A DNA stretch of 64,000 nt from Dokdonella_A sp963775445 (lineage in GTDB: Bacteria; Pseudomonadota; Gammaproteobacteria; Xanthomonadales; Rhodanobacteraceae). The translations under genes were made by a program, and so were the position numbers. A model generated the notes under the pieces. It did no database searches. It saw only the letters and a list, made by a program, of their open reading frames with translations, and was not told the DNA's origin. Below, one piece after another: positions 46,471-55,867 of the stretch. Position 1 is the first letter of the stretch, and every line of letters starts with the position of its first letter. The DNA lies in the NCBI GenBank assembly GCA_963775445.1, contig CAVZIT010000006.1, forward strand, positions 1-64,000. The letters are read 5' to 3'.

Positions 46471-48479
46471 TGTTCGACACCATACTGATTGCCAATCGCG
46501 GCGAAATCGCCTGCCGCGTGATGCGCACTTGCCGCCGCCTTGGCATTCGCAGCGTCGCGGTGTATTCGCAAGCCGACAGCAACGCGCGACATGTGCGTGA
46601 AGCCGATGTCGCATTTCCGATCGGCGGACCACGGCCAGTCGAGTCGTATCTGCGCGGCGATGCAATCCTCGATGTTGCACGACAATCCGGCGCGCAGGCG
46701 ATCCATCCGGGTTACGGATTCCTGTCGGAGAACGCCGGATTCGCTCGCGCGTGCAGCGACGCCGGCATCGTCTTCATCGGGCCGCGGCCGCAAAGCATCG
46801 AGGCGATGGGCTCGAAAGCGCAGGCCAAGGCACTCATGCACGAACACGGCGTGCCGTTGGTGCCGGGCTATCACGGTGAGGATCAGGATGACGCCGTATT
46901 GCTGGCCGAGGCGCGCAAGACCGGATTTCCGCTCATGATCAAGGCCGCAGCCGGTGGCGGCGGCAAGGGCATGCGCATCGTGCGCGAAGAGGGCCACTTT
47001 GGCGAAGCGCTGGCCTCCGCGCAGCGCGAATCGCGATCCGCGTTCGGTGACACGCGCGTGATTCTCGAGCGCTACATCGAACACCCGCGCCACATAGAAT
47101 TCCAGGTGTTCGGGGATACCCACGGCAACGTGATTCATCTGAACGAACGCGAATGCTCGGCGCAACGGCGCTACCAGAAAGTGCTCGAGGAAACTCCGTC
47201 GCAGTTCGTGACGCCCGAACGCCGTGCGGCGATGGGCGCCGCGGCCGTCGCCGCTGCAAAGGCAGTCGACTACGTTGGTGCGGGAACCGTGGAATTCATT
47301 GTCGGCGCCGAAGGCGATTTTCATTTCATGGAAATGAATACGCGCCTGCAGGTGGAGCATCCGGTGACCGAACTGACGCTCGGCCTCGACCTGGTCGAGT
47401 TGCAGCTGCGCGTAGCCGATGGTGAGACGCTGCCCGATGCGCTCGTCAACGGCGGCACGCCGGCGCCGAATGGCCATGCCATCGAGGTACGTCTGTACGC
47501 CGAGGATCCGGAGCAGAATTTCCTGCCCGGGTCGGGTGTGCTCGAACGCTTGCGGCTTCCCGCACCTTCGAGGCATGTCCGCATCGATGCCGGCGTGGTC
47601 GAGGGCGACACGGTGACGATCTTCTACGATCCAATGATCGCAAAACTCATCACCTGGGACACGACACGCGACCTGGCGCTGCTGCGCATGCGCGAGGCGC
47701 TGGCCCAATGCGAAATTGCCGGACCGAAATCGAATATCGCTTTTCTCGAAAGGCTCGTGCGACATCCGGCCATCGTCGAGGCACGCATCGACACCGGTTA
47801 CCTGGATCGACACCTCGATGAGTTTGTCGGCGCGCAGGACACTTCCGATCCGACTGCGCTATTCGCCGCAGCCACACTTTGGCTGCTGCACGAGGAAGCC
47901 GCCGCGCGACAAGCTGCCTCTCATCGTGCCGATCCGCACTCGCCCTGGGCCGAAGCGGACGGCTGGCGACTTGGCCATCCGGGCAAGCGCATCGTGGTGC
48001 TGACCGAGCGCGACCAGCAGCATGAAATCATCGCGCACGGCAGTTCCGGCCATTACCTCCTCGACCTTGGTGAACGGCATTGCGACATCGCCGATGCCGT
48101 ATTCGAGGACGGCGTTTTCAACGCGCGGTTCGATGGCGTCGCTCGACGTTTCCACGCCAACGTCGATGGCGAGCGCATCGCAGTACACGACGGATCGGAG
48201 CGCCATCGATTCGATCATGCTCCGGCGTTTGCGTACGCGGTCACTGAATCGTCCGGTGGTGATCGCGTGGTGGCGCCGATGCCGGGCCGCATCGTTCTGG
48301 TGAAGGTCGCCGCTGGAGATGCGATCACGGAAAAACAGGAATTGCTGGTAATGGAAGCGATGAAGATGGAGCTCACGCTTCGAGCACCGCGCGATGGCGT
48401 CGTCGAAGCCGTGCAGGCGGCCGCCGATGATTTCGTCGAAGCGGATGCCGTCCTGGTCCGGCTTGAACCGACTGCGTGA
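46470..48479 (+). CDS. liuD: Methylcrotonyl-CoA carboxylase biotin-containing (alpha) subunit
   Basis: Biotin carboxylase plus biotin carrier, 669 residues. The ATP-grasp biotin carboxylase (residues about 1-450) has IANRGEIACRVMRT, KAAAGGGGKGMRIV, ERYIEHPRHIEFQVFGD and EMNTRLQVEHPVTE. The C-terminal biotinyl domain holds the biotin-accepting Lys632 in MEAMKME. Acetyl- and propionyl-CoA carboxylases look alike; the company of HMG-CoA lyase and a crotonase favours 3-methylcrotonyl-CoA. Its partner subunit LiuB is not in this window. Start GTG 46470 overlaps the cupin stop by one base. Confidence 0.88.
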   Translation: MFDTILIANRGEIACRVMRTCRRLGIRSVAVYSQADSNARHVREADVAFPIGGPRPVESYLRGDAILDVARQSGAQAIHPGYGFLSENAGFARACSDAGIVFIGPRPQSIEAMGSKAQAKALMHEHGVPLVPGYHGEDQDDAVLLAEARKTGFPLMIKAAAGGGGKGMRIVREEGHFGEALASAQRESRSAFGDTRVILERYIEHPRHIEFQVFGDTHGNVIHLNERECSAQRRYQKVLEETPSQFVTPERRAAMGAAAVAAAKAVDYVGAGTVEFIVGAEGDFHFMEMNTRLQVEHPVTELTLGLDLVELQLRVADGETLPDALVNGGTPAPNGHAIEVRLYAEDPEQNFLPGSGVLERLRLPAPSRHVRIDAGVVEGDTVTIFYDPMIAKLITWDTTRDLALLRMREALAQCEIAGPKSNIAFLERLVRHPAIVEARIDTGYLDRHLDEFVGAQDTSDPTALFAAATLWLLHEEAAARQAASHRADPHSPWAEADGWRLGHPGKRIVVLTERDQQHEIIAHGSSGHYLLDLGERHCDIADAVFEDGVFNARFDGVARRFHANVDGERIAVHDGSERHRFDHAPAFAYAVTESSGGDRVVAPMPGRIVLVKVAAGDAITEKQELLVMEAMKMELTLRAPRDGVVEAVQAAADDFVEADAVLVRLEPTA

Positions 48480-48498
48480 TCGGGAAGGAAACGGCGAC

Positions 48499-49437
48499 AT
48501 GCACGCTGCGCTGGATTCCATGACGGATCGGACACCAGCTTGCGTGCGCATCGTCGAAGTAGGCCCGCGCGATGGCTTGCAAAACGAAAAGGCGCTGGTT
48601 CCGACCGCCACCAAGATCGAATTGATCGACCGCCTGACGCAAAGCGGTCTCGTCAGCATCGAGGCGACCAGCTTCGTGAGTCCGAGATGGGTACCGCAGC
48701 TCGCCGATGCGGCCGAAGTCTATGCGGGCATCCAGCGGAAACCCGGCGTACGTTATCCGGTGCTGGTGCCGAATCTGCAAGGCTACGAGCGGGCGCGCGC
48801 TGTCGGTGCAAGCGAGATCGCGGTTTTCACGGCCGCATCGGAAGCCTTCAACCACAAGAACATCAATGCGTCGATCGATGAATCGATCGAACGCTTCATG
48901 CCGGTCCTGGAGCGGGCCGGTGCCGACGGCGTCGCGGTGCGCGGTTACGTGTCCACGGTACTCGGCTGCCCGTACCAGGGCGACGTGCCCCTCGCGGACG
49001 TGACGCGCGTCGCACGACGCCTGCATGAACTCGGTTGCTACGAAATCTCGCTCGGGGACACCATCGGTGTCGGCACGCCCGTGAAGGCGCGCGCGATGCT
49101 GGCTGCCGTCGCGTGCGAAGTGCCGATCGGTGCGTTGGCAGTGCATTTCCACGATACGCGCGGTCAGGCGCTCGCGAATATTCTCGCGTGCCTCGAACAG
49201 GGTGTCGCAGTCGTGGACAGTTCCGTGTCGGGTACCGGTGGCTGCCCGTACGCGCGCGGCGCGACCGGCAATGTCGCCACGGAAGATGTCGTGTACATGC
49301 TCGAGGGAATGGGCATTGCCACCGGTGTCGATCTCGAAAAACTCATTGCGACCGGACTGTGGCTGTCCGCTGCACTCGGGCATGCAACATCGAGCAAGGT
49401 CGCGCGGGCCAGCGCCGCCGATGCGGAGAAGTCGTGA
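48499..49437 (+). CDS. liuE: Hydroxymethylglutaryl-CoA lyase
   Basis: Splits HMG-CoA to acetyl-CoA and acetoacetate, last step of leucine degradation. The 312-residue TIM-barrel enzyme has VGPRDGLQNEK, FVSPRWVPQLADA, VHFHDTRGQALAN and the family's catalytic-Cys signature SVSGTGGCPYARGATGN. ATG 48499 follows GGAAGGA by ten bases; ATG 48520 is an alternative. The frame upstream overlaps liuD and is ignored. Confidence 0.94.
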   Translation: MHAALDSMTDRTPACVRIVEVGPRDGLQNEKALVPTATKIELIDRLTQSGLVSIEATSFVSPRWVPQLADAAEVYAGIQRKPGVRYPVLVPNLQGYERARAVGASEIAVFTAASEAFNHKNINASIDESIERFMPVLERAGADGVAVRGYVSTVLGCPYQGDVPLADVTRVARRLHELGCYEISLGDTIGVGTPVKARAMLAAVACEVPIGALAVHFHDTRGQALANILACLEQGVAVVDSSVSGTGGCPYARGATGNVATEDVVYMLEGMGIATGVDLEKLIATGLWLSAALGHATSSKVARASAADAEKS

Positions 49438-49940
49438 GCGCAAACTCGATGGCTCGCACCGGTTTCCTGATTCGCCCGATCCAGCCAACCGATGACCCGA
49501 CGGTCGCCTCGATCATCCGCAGCGTGATGTCCGGCTTCGGTGCCTGCGGTCCGGGATTCGCGATCAACGACCCCGAAGTCGGCATGATGGCAGCAGCATA
49601 TGCACGCCCCGGCGCGGCCTATTTCGTAGTCGAGATGGGTGGTGAGGTTTTGGGCGGTGGCGGCATTGCGCCGCTCGAAGCAGGCGACGCGGATGTCTGC
49701 GAATTGCGCAAGATGTATTTCCTGCCGGAATTGCGTGGGCGCGGTGCCGGGCGCGCACTGATCGAACACTGCCTCGCGATGGCGCGCGAATCCGGGTATC
49801 GACATTGCTACCTGGAAACGCTGACCGGCATGGACGCCGCGCAACGCCTTTACGCCGCCAACGGGTTTCATCGCATCGACAAGCCACTCGGCCACACCGG
49901 GCATTTCGGTTGCGATCGCTACTTCGTGCGCGACCTCTAA
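49434..49940 (+). CDS. GNAT family N-acetyltransferase
   Basis: A 168-residue acetyl-CoA-dependent acetyltransferase. It has the GNAT A motif ELRKMYFLPELRGRGAGRALIEHCLAMA and the B motif HCYLETLTGMDAAQRLYAANGF, with the acceptor unknown. The GTG 49434 start overlaps the liuE stop as GTGA; ATG 49449 is a second choice. It is the last gene of the liu run before a 131-bp gap. The upstream open frame overlaps liuE and is not used. Confidence 0.85.
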   Translation: MSANSMARTGFLIRPIQPTDDPTVASIIRSVMSGFGACGPGFAINDPEVGMMAAAYARPGAAYFVVEMGGEVLGGGGIAPLEAGDADVCELRKMYFLPELRGRGAGRALIEHCLAMARESGYRHCYLETLTGMDAAQRLYAANGFHRIDKPLGHTGHFGCDRYFVRDL

Positions 49941-50071
49941 CGTCGTAGCTTGCACATGGCGCACGGTCGTCCAAATGGGTTGCCCGCACCGCCAATCGTG
50001 CGCGCAGTACACGCCGGGAACTCGATCCCGCCTGTTAGAATCGCGCGCCTTTCAGTTTCTCGGAGGTAGTC

Positions 50072-50839
50072 ATGCAACTCGATCAGGTCAAGGCCGTAGT
50101 CACGGGCGGCGCGTCAGGCCTCGGATTCGCGGTAGCGAAGCACCTCAGGGAGAACGGAGGCAAGGTCTCGTTGATTGATGTCGACGAAGAACGCGGTGCC
50201 GCAGCCGCCGCGAAGCTCGGAGCCGACGTTCGCTTCCAGCGCGCAGATGTCGGCTCGGAGCAGGAAATCGTGGCGGCCCTGGCGAGAGCTGAGGAAGCGA
50301 TGGGCGGACTGAACCTTGCGGTCAATTGCGCCGGCATCCTCGGCGCCGGACGCGTGCTCGGCAAGGAAGGTCCGATGCCGCTCGCCACCTTCAGCAAGAC
50401 GGTGACGGTAAATCTCGTCGGCAGTTTCAATGTCGCCAAGGCCGCAGCCGCGTTGATGCAGCACAACGAGCCCGGCGCGGATGGCGAGCGTGGAGTGATC
50501 GTTAATACCGCATCGGTCGCAGCCTATGAAGGCCAGATCGGCCAAGCCGCCTACGCCGCATCCAAAGGGGGCATCGTCGGCATGACGCTGCCGATGGCCC
50601 GCGAGTTCGGGCGGATCGGCGTGCGTGTGATGACCATCGCCCCGGGCGTGTTCCATACACCCATGGTCGATGGCATGCCCGAACCGGTGTATCGCTCGCT
50701 GTGCGCGCAGGTGCCCTATCCATCGCGCCTCGGCGACCCGTCGGAATTCGCCGATACGGTCGCATGGATAGTGCAGAACCGGTATCTCAACGGCAGCGTG
50801 ATCCGCATTGACGGCGCGATCCGACTCGCCCCGAAATGA
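50072..50839 (+). CDS. Short-chain dehydrogenase, HSD10-type 3-hydroxyacyl-CoA dehydrogenase
   Basis: A 255-residue NAD-dependent classical SDR. N-terminal TGGASGLGFAVAKHLRE dinucleotide site, NCAGILGAGR, catalytic Ser in VIVNTASVAAYEG, and Y-x3-K in AAYAASKGG. It is closest in sequence pattern to human 17-beta-HSD type 10, i.e. 3-hydroxy-2-methylbutyryl-CoA dehydrogenase of isoleucine breakdown, which suits the neighbouring leucine genes. ATG 50072 has CTCGGAGGTAGTC before it (GGAGG). The stop overlaps efpL by 4 bp. Confidence 0.87.
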   Translation: MQLDQVKAVVTGGASGLGFAVAKHLRENGGKVSLIDVDEERGAAAAAKLGADVRFQRADVGSEQEIVAALARAEEAMGGLNLAVNCAGILGAGRVLGKEGPMPLATFSKTVTVNLVGSFNVAKAAAALMQHNEPGADGERGVIVNTASVAAYEGQIGQAAYAASKGGIVGMTLPMAREFGRIGVRVMTIAPGVFHTPMVDGMPEPVYRSLCAQVPYPSRLGDPSEFADTVAWIVQNRYLNGSVIRIDGAIRLAPK

Positions 50840-51399
50840 AAGCGTCCGATATCAAACGTGGCAACGTGGTCGAGCACAATGGCACGGTCTATCAGGTGCG
50901 GGAAATCGATCGCAGCGCGGCACAGGGACGCGGCGGCAATGTCACGTTCCGCCTGACCTTGTACAGCGTTTCCGGCGGCCAGAAATTCGACCTGAGCCTG
51001 CGCGCGGACGACGAACTCAAGGAAATCGAACTCACGCGCCGCGAGGCGACTTTTTCGTATCGCGATGGCACCGTGCTGGTGTTTCTCGATGCCGAGGACT
51101 ACACGCCCTATCATTTCGATGCCGACGCCATCGGCGAGGACGCCGGATACCTCACCGAAGGTCTGGAAAATTGCTATGTGCGCCTGATCGACGAAACACC
51201 GGTCGCCTTGCAGTTACCGGTCACGGTCGTGCTCGAAGTCGCAGACACCGCACCCGAGCTCAAGGGCGCGACAGCGACCAAGCGTCCCAAGTCGGCGCGG
51301 CTCGCCAGCGGCATCGAGATCATGGTGCCCGAATACATCGGAATCGGAGAGAAAATCCTGGTCAACACCGTGACCGGCGAATTCGCGGGACGGGCCTAG
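50836..51399 (+). CDS. yeiP: Elongation factor P-like protein EfpL (YeiP)
   Basis: EF-P paralogue that relieves ribosome pausing at proline and some non-proline motifs. The 187-residue three-domain protein starts MKASDIKRGNVVEHNGTVYQV. The tip loop reads SAAQGRGGN, with Arg rather than the Lys that is lysylated in EF-P, and is longer by a few residues, as expected for EfpL. ATG overlaps the preceding SDR stop (ATGA). Three beta-barrel domains cover the full length, ending EYIGIGEKILVNTVTGEFAGRA. Confidence 0.92.
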   Translation: MKASDIKRGNVVEHNGTVYQVREIDRSAAQGRGGNVTFRLTLYSVSGGQKFDLSLRADDELKEIELTRREATFSYRDGTVLVFLDAEDYTPYHFDADAIGEDAGYLTEGLENCYVRLIDETPVALQLPVTVVLEVADTAPELKGATATKRPKSARLASGIEIMVPEYIGIGEKILVNTVTGEFAGRA

Positions 51400-51546
51400 A
51401 CACGCATCCATTGCGGGCCTGCGTGCGCTCGCGTATGTTACGGCGCGTTTGCGCGATCTGCATCGCGCGAATTCCGGGAAGCTTGGCGTGCACGCCCGGA
51501 TGTTCGGAGGCCTGATGTTGTTTTCCGACTGGAGGGGACCGGTGCC

Positions 51547-53037
51547 ATGAATCGCATGTGGAAGCAACTGTTCGCGACCAAGATGATCGAGCCGGCGACT
51601 GCCGAGGGCCGACCGATCGAAGATCAGCTGAAGCGTTCGCTCGGACCGTGGGCGCTGACGGCGCTCGGCATCGGCGCAATCATCGGCACCGGCATCTTCG
51701 TCCTGACCGGCGTGGCGGCGGCCAACAACGCCGGCCCGGCCCTAGCACTGTCCTTCATACTCGCCGGCGCCGTCTGCGCGCTCGCGGCGCTGTGCTACGC
51801 CGAGTTCTCGGCCATGATTCCGGTTTCGGGCAGCGCCTACTCCTACGCCTACGCGACCATGGGCGAATTCATCGCCTGGTTCATCGGCTGGAATCTGGTG
51901 CTCGAATATCTGGTGTCGATGTCCGCCGTGGCCGTCGGCTGGTCCGGTTACGTGGTGCCCCTGCTCGGACACATGGGCATTGTGATACCGCCCGCATTCA
52001 CCAACTCGCCGCTGGTCAAGGGCGTCGGCGCGTTCTCGATCGAATCGACCGGAGCGATCATCAATTTTCCGGCCGTGTTCATCTGCCTCGCAATCACGGC
52101 GCTGTGCTATGTCGGCATCCGCCAATCGTCCACCGTCAATATCTGGATCGTCGCAATCAAGCTCGTCGTGATCTTCCTGTTCATCGCGTTCGGCATCCAC
52201 TACATCACGCCGGCCAACTGGCATCCGTTCATTCCGGATCGCATCTGCGACACCGCCGCCACCGTCACCGCGCAGTGCAAACCGGGCCATTTCGGCTGGT
52301 TCGGCGTGGTGGAAGGCGCATCGATCATCTTCTTCGCCTATATCGGCTTCGATGCGGTATCCACGGCCGCGCAGGAGGCGAAGAATCCGCAGCGCGACAT
52401 GCCGATCGGCATTCTCGCGAGCCTGTTTATCTGCACCGCGCTCTACATCGTCGTGGCGCTCGTGTTGACCGGCATGATTCCGTATGCGCAGTTGAACGTG
52501 TCGCATCCGGTCGGCTACGCGGTCGAGCAGATTCCCGCGTTGAAATCGTGGCTCGCACCACTGGTCGAACTTGGCGCACTCGCCGGGCTGTCTTCGGTCA
52601 TCCTCGTCATGATGATCGGCCAGCCGCGAATCTTCTATGCCATGTCGAAAGACGGCTTGTTGCCCGAAGTATTCGCCAAGGTGCATCCACGCTTCAAAAC
52701 GCCGCACGTGAGTACCGTGATTACCGGTGTGGTCGGTGCCATCCTGGCCGGCTGCCTGCCGATCGACATCCTTGCCGAGCTGTGCAACATCGGGACCCTG
52801 CTGGCGTTCATGACGGTGTGCATCGCGCTGCCGATCCTGCGCCACACGCGACCGGATCTGCCGAGGCCATTCAGAACCCCGTTGCCGATGGTCACCGCAA
52901 CGCTCGGCGCCGCGGGCTGCCTGTATCTGATTTATGGCCTGCCGATCGATACCTGGGTGCGCCTGGTCATCTGGACTCTGATCGGCATCGTGGTCTATCT
53001 GTGCTACGGCCACCGGCGCAGCAAACTGCGTTCCTGA
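51547..53037 (+). CDS. APC-family amino acid permease
   Basis: Twelve- to fourteen-helix inner-membrane transporter of 496 residues related to cationic amino acid (CAT-type) permeases. It has GIGAIIGTGIFVLTGVAA in helix 1, SAYSYAYATMGEFIAWFIGWNLVLEY in helices 3-4 and FFAYIGFDAVSTAAQEAKNP in helix 6-7, both family landmarks. Substrate remains uncertain, but amino-acid feeding is consistent with the catabolic genes here. ATG 51547 follows GGAGGGGACCGGTGCC. Confidence 0.9.
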   Translation: MNRMWKQLFATKMIEPATAEGRPIEDQLKRSLGPWALTALGIGAIIGTGIFVLTGVAAANNAGPALALSFILAGAVCALAALCYAEFSAMIPVSGSAYSYAYATMGEFIAWFIGWNLVLEYLVSMSAVAVGWSGYVVPLLGHMGIVIPPAFTNSPLVKGVGAFSIESTGAIINFPAVFICLAITALCYVGIRQSSTVNIWIVAIKLVVIFLFIAFGIHYITPANWHPFIPDRICDTAATVTAQCKPGHFGWFGVVEGASIIFFAYIGFDAVSTAAQEAKNPQRDMPIGILASLFICTALYIVVALVLTGMIPYAQLNVSHPVGYAVEQIPALKSWLAPLVELGALAGLSSVILVMMIGQPRIFYAMSKDGLLPEVFAKVHPRFKTPHVSTVITGVVGAILAGCLPIDILAELCNIGTLLAFMTVCIALPILRHTRPDLPRPFRTPLPMVTATLGAAGCLYLIYGLPIDTWVRLVIWTLIGIVVYLCYGHRRSKLRS

Positions 53038-53055
53038 CAGCGCACCAGCGTCACG

Positions 53056-54522
53056 CTACGCGTCGGATCCCGGACCGGCGTCTCCCGACTCCGCTGAATC
53101 CTCGGCGCCGCCCTCGTCCGCTCGCTCGATGAGTTTCGGATCGAGCGACTTGCCGGCCTTGGCGCCGAGCGTGCGCAGCATTTCGACCTGACGCACGAGA
53201 TTGCCGCGCCCGCTGCTGAGCTTGGCAAGCGCCGAATCGAATGCGCGCCGCGCACCATCAAGGCCGGTGCGCAACGAGTCCATGTCCTCGATGAAACCGA
53301 CGAATTTCTCGTACAACGCGCCGGCCCGTGCGGCAATATCCTCGGCGTTGCGGTTGCGCTTTTCGTGCTGCCAGACGTTCGCGACGACGCGAAGCGTTGC
53401 GAGCAGCGTCGATGAGGTCGTGATCATGACGCGCCGATCGAGCGCGAAGCCGATCAGTCCATCGTCCGCCCGCACTGCCTCGATGTACGCTGCTTCGACC
53501 GGCACGAACATCAGCACGAAATCCTGCGTGTCGATGCCGGGCAGATCGCCGTAACGACGATTGGCCAGCTCCTTCACGTGCAAGCGAACCGAATCGAGGT
53601 GCTGGCGCAGGAACCGCGCGCGATCACTGTCGTCGGCGGCCGTGCAACAACGCTCGTAGGCCGTCAGCGATACCTTGGCATCGATTATCAGATCACGGCC
53701 TTCGGGCAGATGCAGGATCACATCCGGTCGTGGCCGCCCACCGTCACTGTCGCGCAATGACAGTTGAACATCGTATTGCTGACCCTTTTGCAACCCGGAA
53801 GCTTCGAGCAGGCGCTCAAGAATCAGTTCGCCCCAGGCACCCTGCACGCTGGCTTCGCCTTTGAGGGCTTTGGTCAGATTGACTGCATCCTCGCTGATGC
53901 GCTGATTGAGGTTTTTCAGTGCGTCGATCTCGTGTTTGAGCAGAGCGCGCTCGCGGCTTTCCTTGTCGTAAACCTCGGTGACGGTCTTGCGGAAATCGCC
54001 GAGCTGCTCGCGCAACGGATTCAGCAACAATCCGAGGTTGCTCTGGTTCTGCTCGGTGAAACGCTTGGACTTTTCCTCCAGGATCTCGCCCGCCAACGTC
54101 TTGAAACTGTCGGCGAACTGCTCGCGCGCCTGCCCGAGCAAAGCGAGTTTTTCCTGCATCGCCATATGCTGCTCGTTGAGGCGCGTGCCCAGCGCCGTGG
54201 CCTGCTGTTCGGCGCGCTGGCACGCTTCGCGCCAGCGCACCGAATCCGTCCGCGCGCCGCTGAGTTCCGTTTCGAGCGCGCCGACGCGTTCCAACCGGCC
54301 GGCGAGATGGGCGCTCTCGGCGCTCAGATCGAGTACGCGAGAGCGCAGTCCCGCAAGTTCTTCGTTGTCTTTTTCGCGCGCCTGGATGGCGTGGTCGCGC
54401 TCGATTGCGGCACGTCGGCGAGCGAAGAAATACGTGAGTAATCCGCCCAGTACAGCGCCCGCAATCGCGGCGAGCGCAATCGACAAGATGGGATCAGCAA
54501 GAATGAAGGCGCGAAACGGCAT
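53056..54522 (-). CDS. rmuC: DNA recombination protein RmuC
   Basis: A 488-residue protein with an N-terminal membrane anchor (about 9-32, ILSIALAAIAGAVLGGLLTYFF), a long coiled coil (about 35-180) and the RmuC nuclease-like core (about 195-420: GAWGELILERLLEASGL, VILHLPEGRDLIIDAKVSL, FVLMFVPVEAAYIEA). The protein limits DNA inversions in E. coli. ATG 54522 places the anchor at the correct distance; a longer frame to 54597 is non-homologous. Its C-terminal 40 residues are acidic and of low complexity. Confidence 0.92.
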   Translation of the reverse strand: MPFRAFILADPILSIALAAIAGAVLGGLLTYFFARRRAAIERDHAIQAREKDNEELAGLRSRVLDLSAESAHLAGRLERVGALETELSGARTDSVRWREACQRAEQQATALGTRLNEQHMAMQEKLALLGQAREQFADSFKTLAGEILEEKSKRFTEQNQSNLGLLLNPLREQLGDFRKTVTEVYDKESRERALLKHEIDALKNLNQRISEDAVNLTKALKGEASVQGAWGELILERLLEASGLQKGQQYDVQLSLRDSDGGRPRPDVILHLPEGRDLIIDAKVSLTAYERCCTAADDSDRARFLRQHLDSVRLHVKELANRRYGDLPGIDTQDFVLMFVPVEAAYIEAVRADDGLIGFALDRRVMITTSSTLLATLRVVANVWQHEKRNRNAEDIAARAGALYEKFVGFIEDMDSLRTGLDGARRAFDSALAKLSSGRGNLVRQVEMLRTLGAKAGKSLDPKLIERADEGGAEDSAESGDAGPGSDA

Positions 54523-54748
54523 GTTCCCGATTGTGACAGCCGCGCGTCTCAGATGCAGCGACGCCGCAACAACGCCGCCGAGCCCTGCCGGGACCAAGGC
54601 GACAAGCCGGACGCGAGATCACGCAGACGCCCAATGGGAAAGCTGTGTTTCGCCGGCACCGAAATGACATCGGATTTGCGAAGCGCCATTCGCGGGCCGC
54701 TCCCGCAAGATGACGGGAAAATTCGGTTGGGGTATACCCGATTCAGCC

Positions 54749-55093
54749 CTATGGTTTGGCGTTGTAGCCCGCACACCATCCTTTGACATTGGTCGCCTTC
54801 CCGGGGAACAGCTGGCATGGACCCCATACGTCGCCGGGCTTGCCCTCGAAAAACCGGCAGTTGCCGCACTGCTGGCCGGGCTTGTACTGGGGGTATTTGG
54901 CCTTGTCGACCTGGCTGACGTCATCCTTGTAGCCGAGTGCGGCCGCTGTCGGATCCGATTCCTGTATATGCGGCAGATCGGCCGATCGCGCAAGCCGAGG
55001 CAGCACGACCGCGGCAAAGGGCGCAGCGATCGCCCCGCTGCCCACGATCCTGAGGAAGCGGCGACGGGACGGGTTTTCCTTATGTTCGAACAT
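54749..55093 (-). CDS. High-potential iron-sulfur protein (HiPIP)
   Basis: Periplasmic [4Fe-4S] electron carrier, 114 residues. An N-terminal twin-arginine signal (SRRRFLRIVG...) indicates Tat export. The four cluster ligands are C76, C79, C93 and C107 (CGNC...GPC...GWC). HiPIPs carry electrons between the cytochrome bc1 complex and terminal oxidases. Start ATG 55093; an in-frame ATG 24 bp upstream would lengthen the n-region. About 190 bp separate it from the divergent mtnB. Confidence 0.93.
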   Translation of the reverse strand: MFEHKENPSRRRFLRIVGSGAIAAPFAAVVLPRLARSADLPHIQESDPTAAALGYKDDVSQVDKAKYPQYKPGQQCGNCRFFEGKPGDVWGPCQLFPGKATNVKGWCAGYNAKP

Positions 55094-55282
55094 CCTGGAC
55101 CTCCGATGACAATTCATGCGTGTTCGACAATGATACCTTGTGGAAGTTGAACGGAACTCGCACCCGTTCGCCGAGGTGCGATATGATCCGGATCACGCTT
55201 TTGGCCGTCCATTCGCTGGAGATTCCCGATCAAGCCAACTGGTGCCGAGTTTGCTGCATTTGACGATTGCGCGCACCAGATT

Positions 55283-55867
55283 GTGCAGGCGGGGCGCGAT
55301 CTCTCCGCACTCGGCTGGACTCCCGCGACCAGCGGTAATTTTTCGATGCGCCTCGACCGCGATCACGCCGCGATCACGGTCTCCGGCCGCGACAAGGGGC
55401 GGCTCGATCCAAGCGATGTGATGGTCGTCGGCCTCGACGGCACGCCGGTGCGCAGCGAACAGCGGCCGTCGGCCGAAACCGCGCTGCATCTGCAAATCCT
55501 TCGACGCTTCGGAGAAATGGGCGCCGTCCTGCACACGCATTCAATTGTCCAGACCGTCGCCTCGCGCCTCTTCGCACCGGCTGGCGCAATCCGTTTGACA
55601 GGCTGGGAACTGCAAAAGGCGATTCCGGGCACCGAAACGCACGAAGGCGTGCTCGAACTGCCCGTGTTCGCCAACAGCCAGAACATGGATGACCTGGTGG
55701 CAAGCGTGGATCGATGGATCGATGCGGGCAAACCGTTGCATGGTTATCTGATCGACGGTCATGGCATCTACACGTGGGGCGGCAACATGGCACAGGCGCG
55801 GCGTCATCTCGACGCGTTCGAATTCCTGCTTGCCTGCGAACTCGAGTTGAGGAGATTTCCGGCATGA
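55283..55867 (+). CDS. mtnB: Methylthioribulose-1-phosphate dehydratase MtnB
   Basis: Class II aldolase-fold enzyme, dehydrating methylthioribulose-1-phosphate in the methionine salvage route. From GTG 55283 it is 194 residues, with GWTPATSGNFSMRL, metal His pair HTHS, the WELQKAIPGTETHEG segment, and the second His in LIDGHGIYTWG. Family homology begins about 12 residues earlier (EFAAFDDCAHQIV), yet no ATG/GTG/TTG lies in frame before the upstream TGA at 55184, so a rare start codon or a missed indel may apply. Its stop overlaps mtnD (ATGA). Confidence 0.87.
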   Translation: MQAGRDLSALGWTPATSGNFSMRLDRDHAAITVSGRDKGRLDPSDVMVVGLDGTPVRSEQRPSAETALHLQILRRFGEMGAVLHTHSIVQTVASRLFAPAGAIRLTGWELQKAIPGTETHEGVLELPVFANSQNMDDLVASVDRWIDAGKPLHGYLIDGHGIYTWGGNMAQARRHLDAFEFLLACELELRRFPA

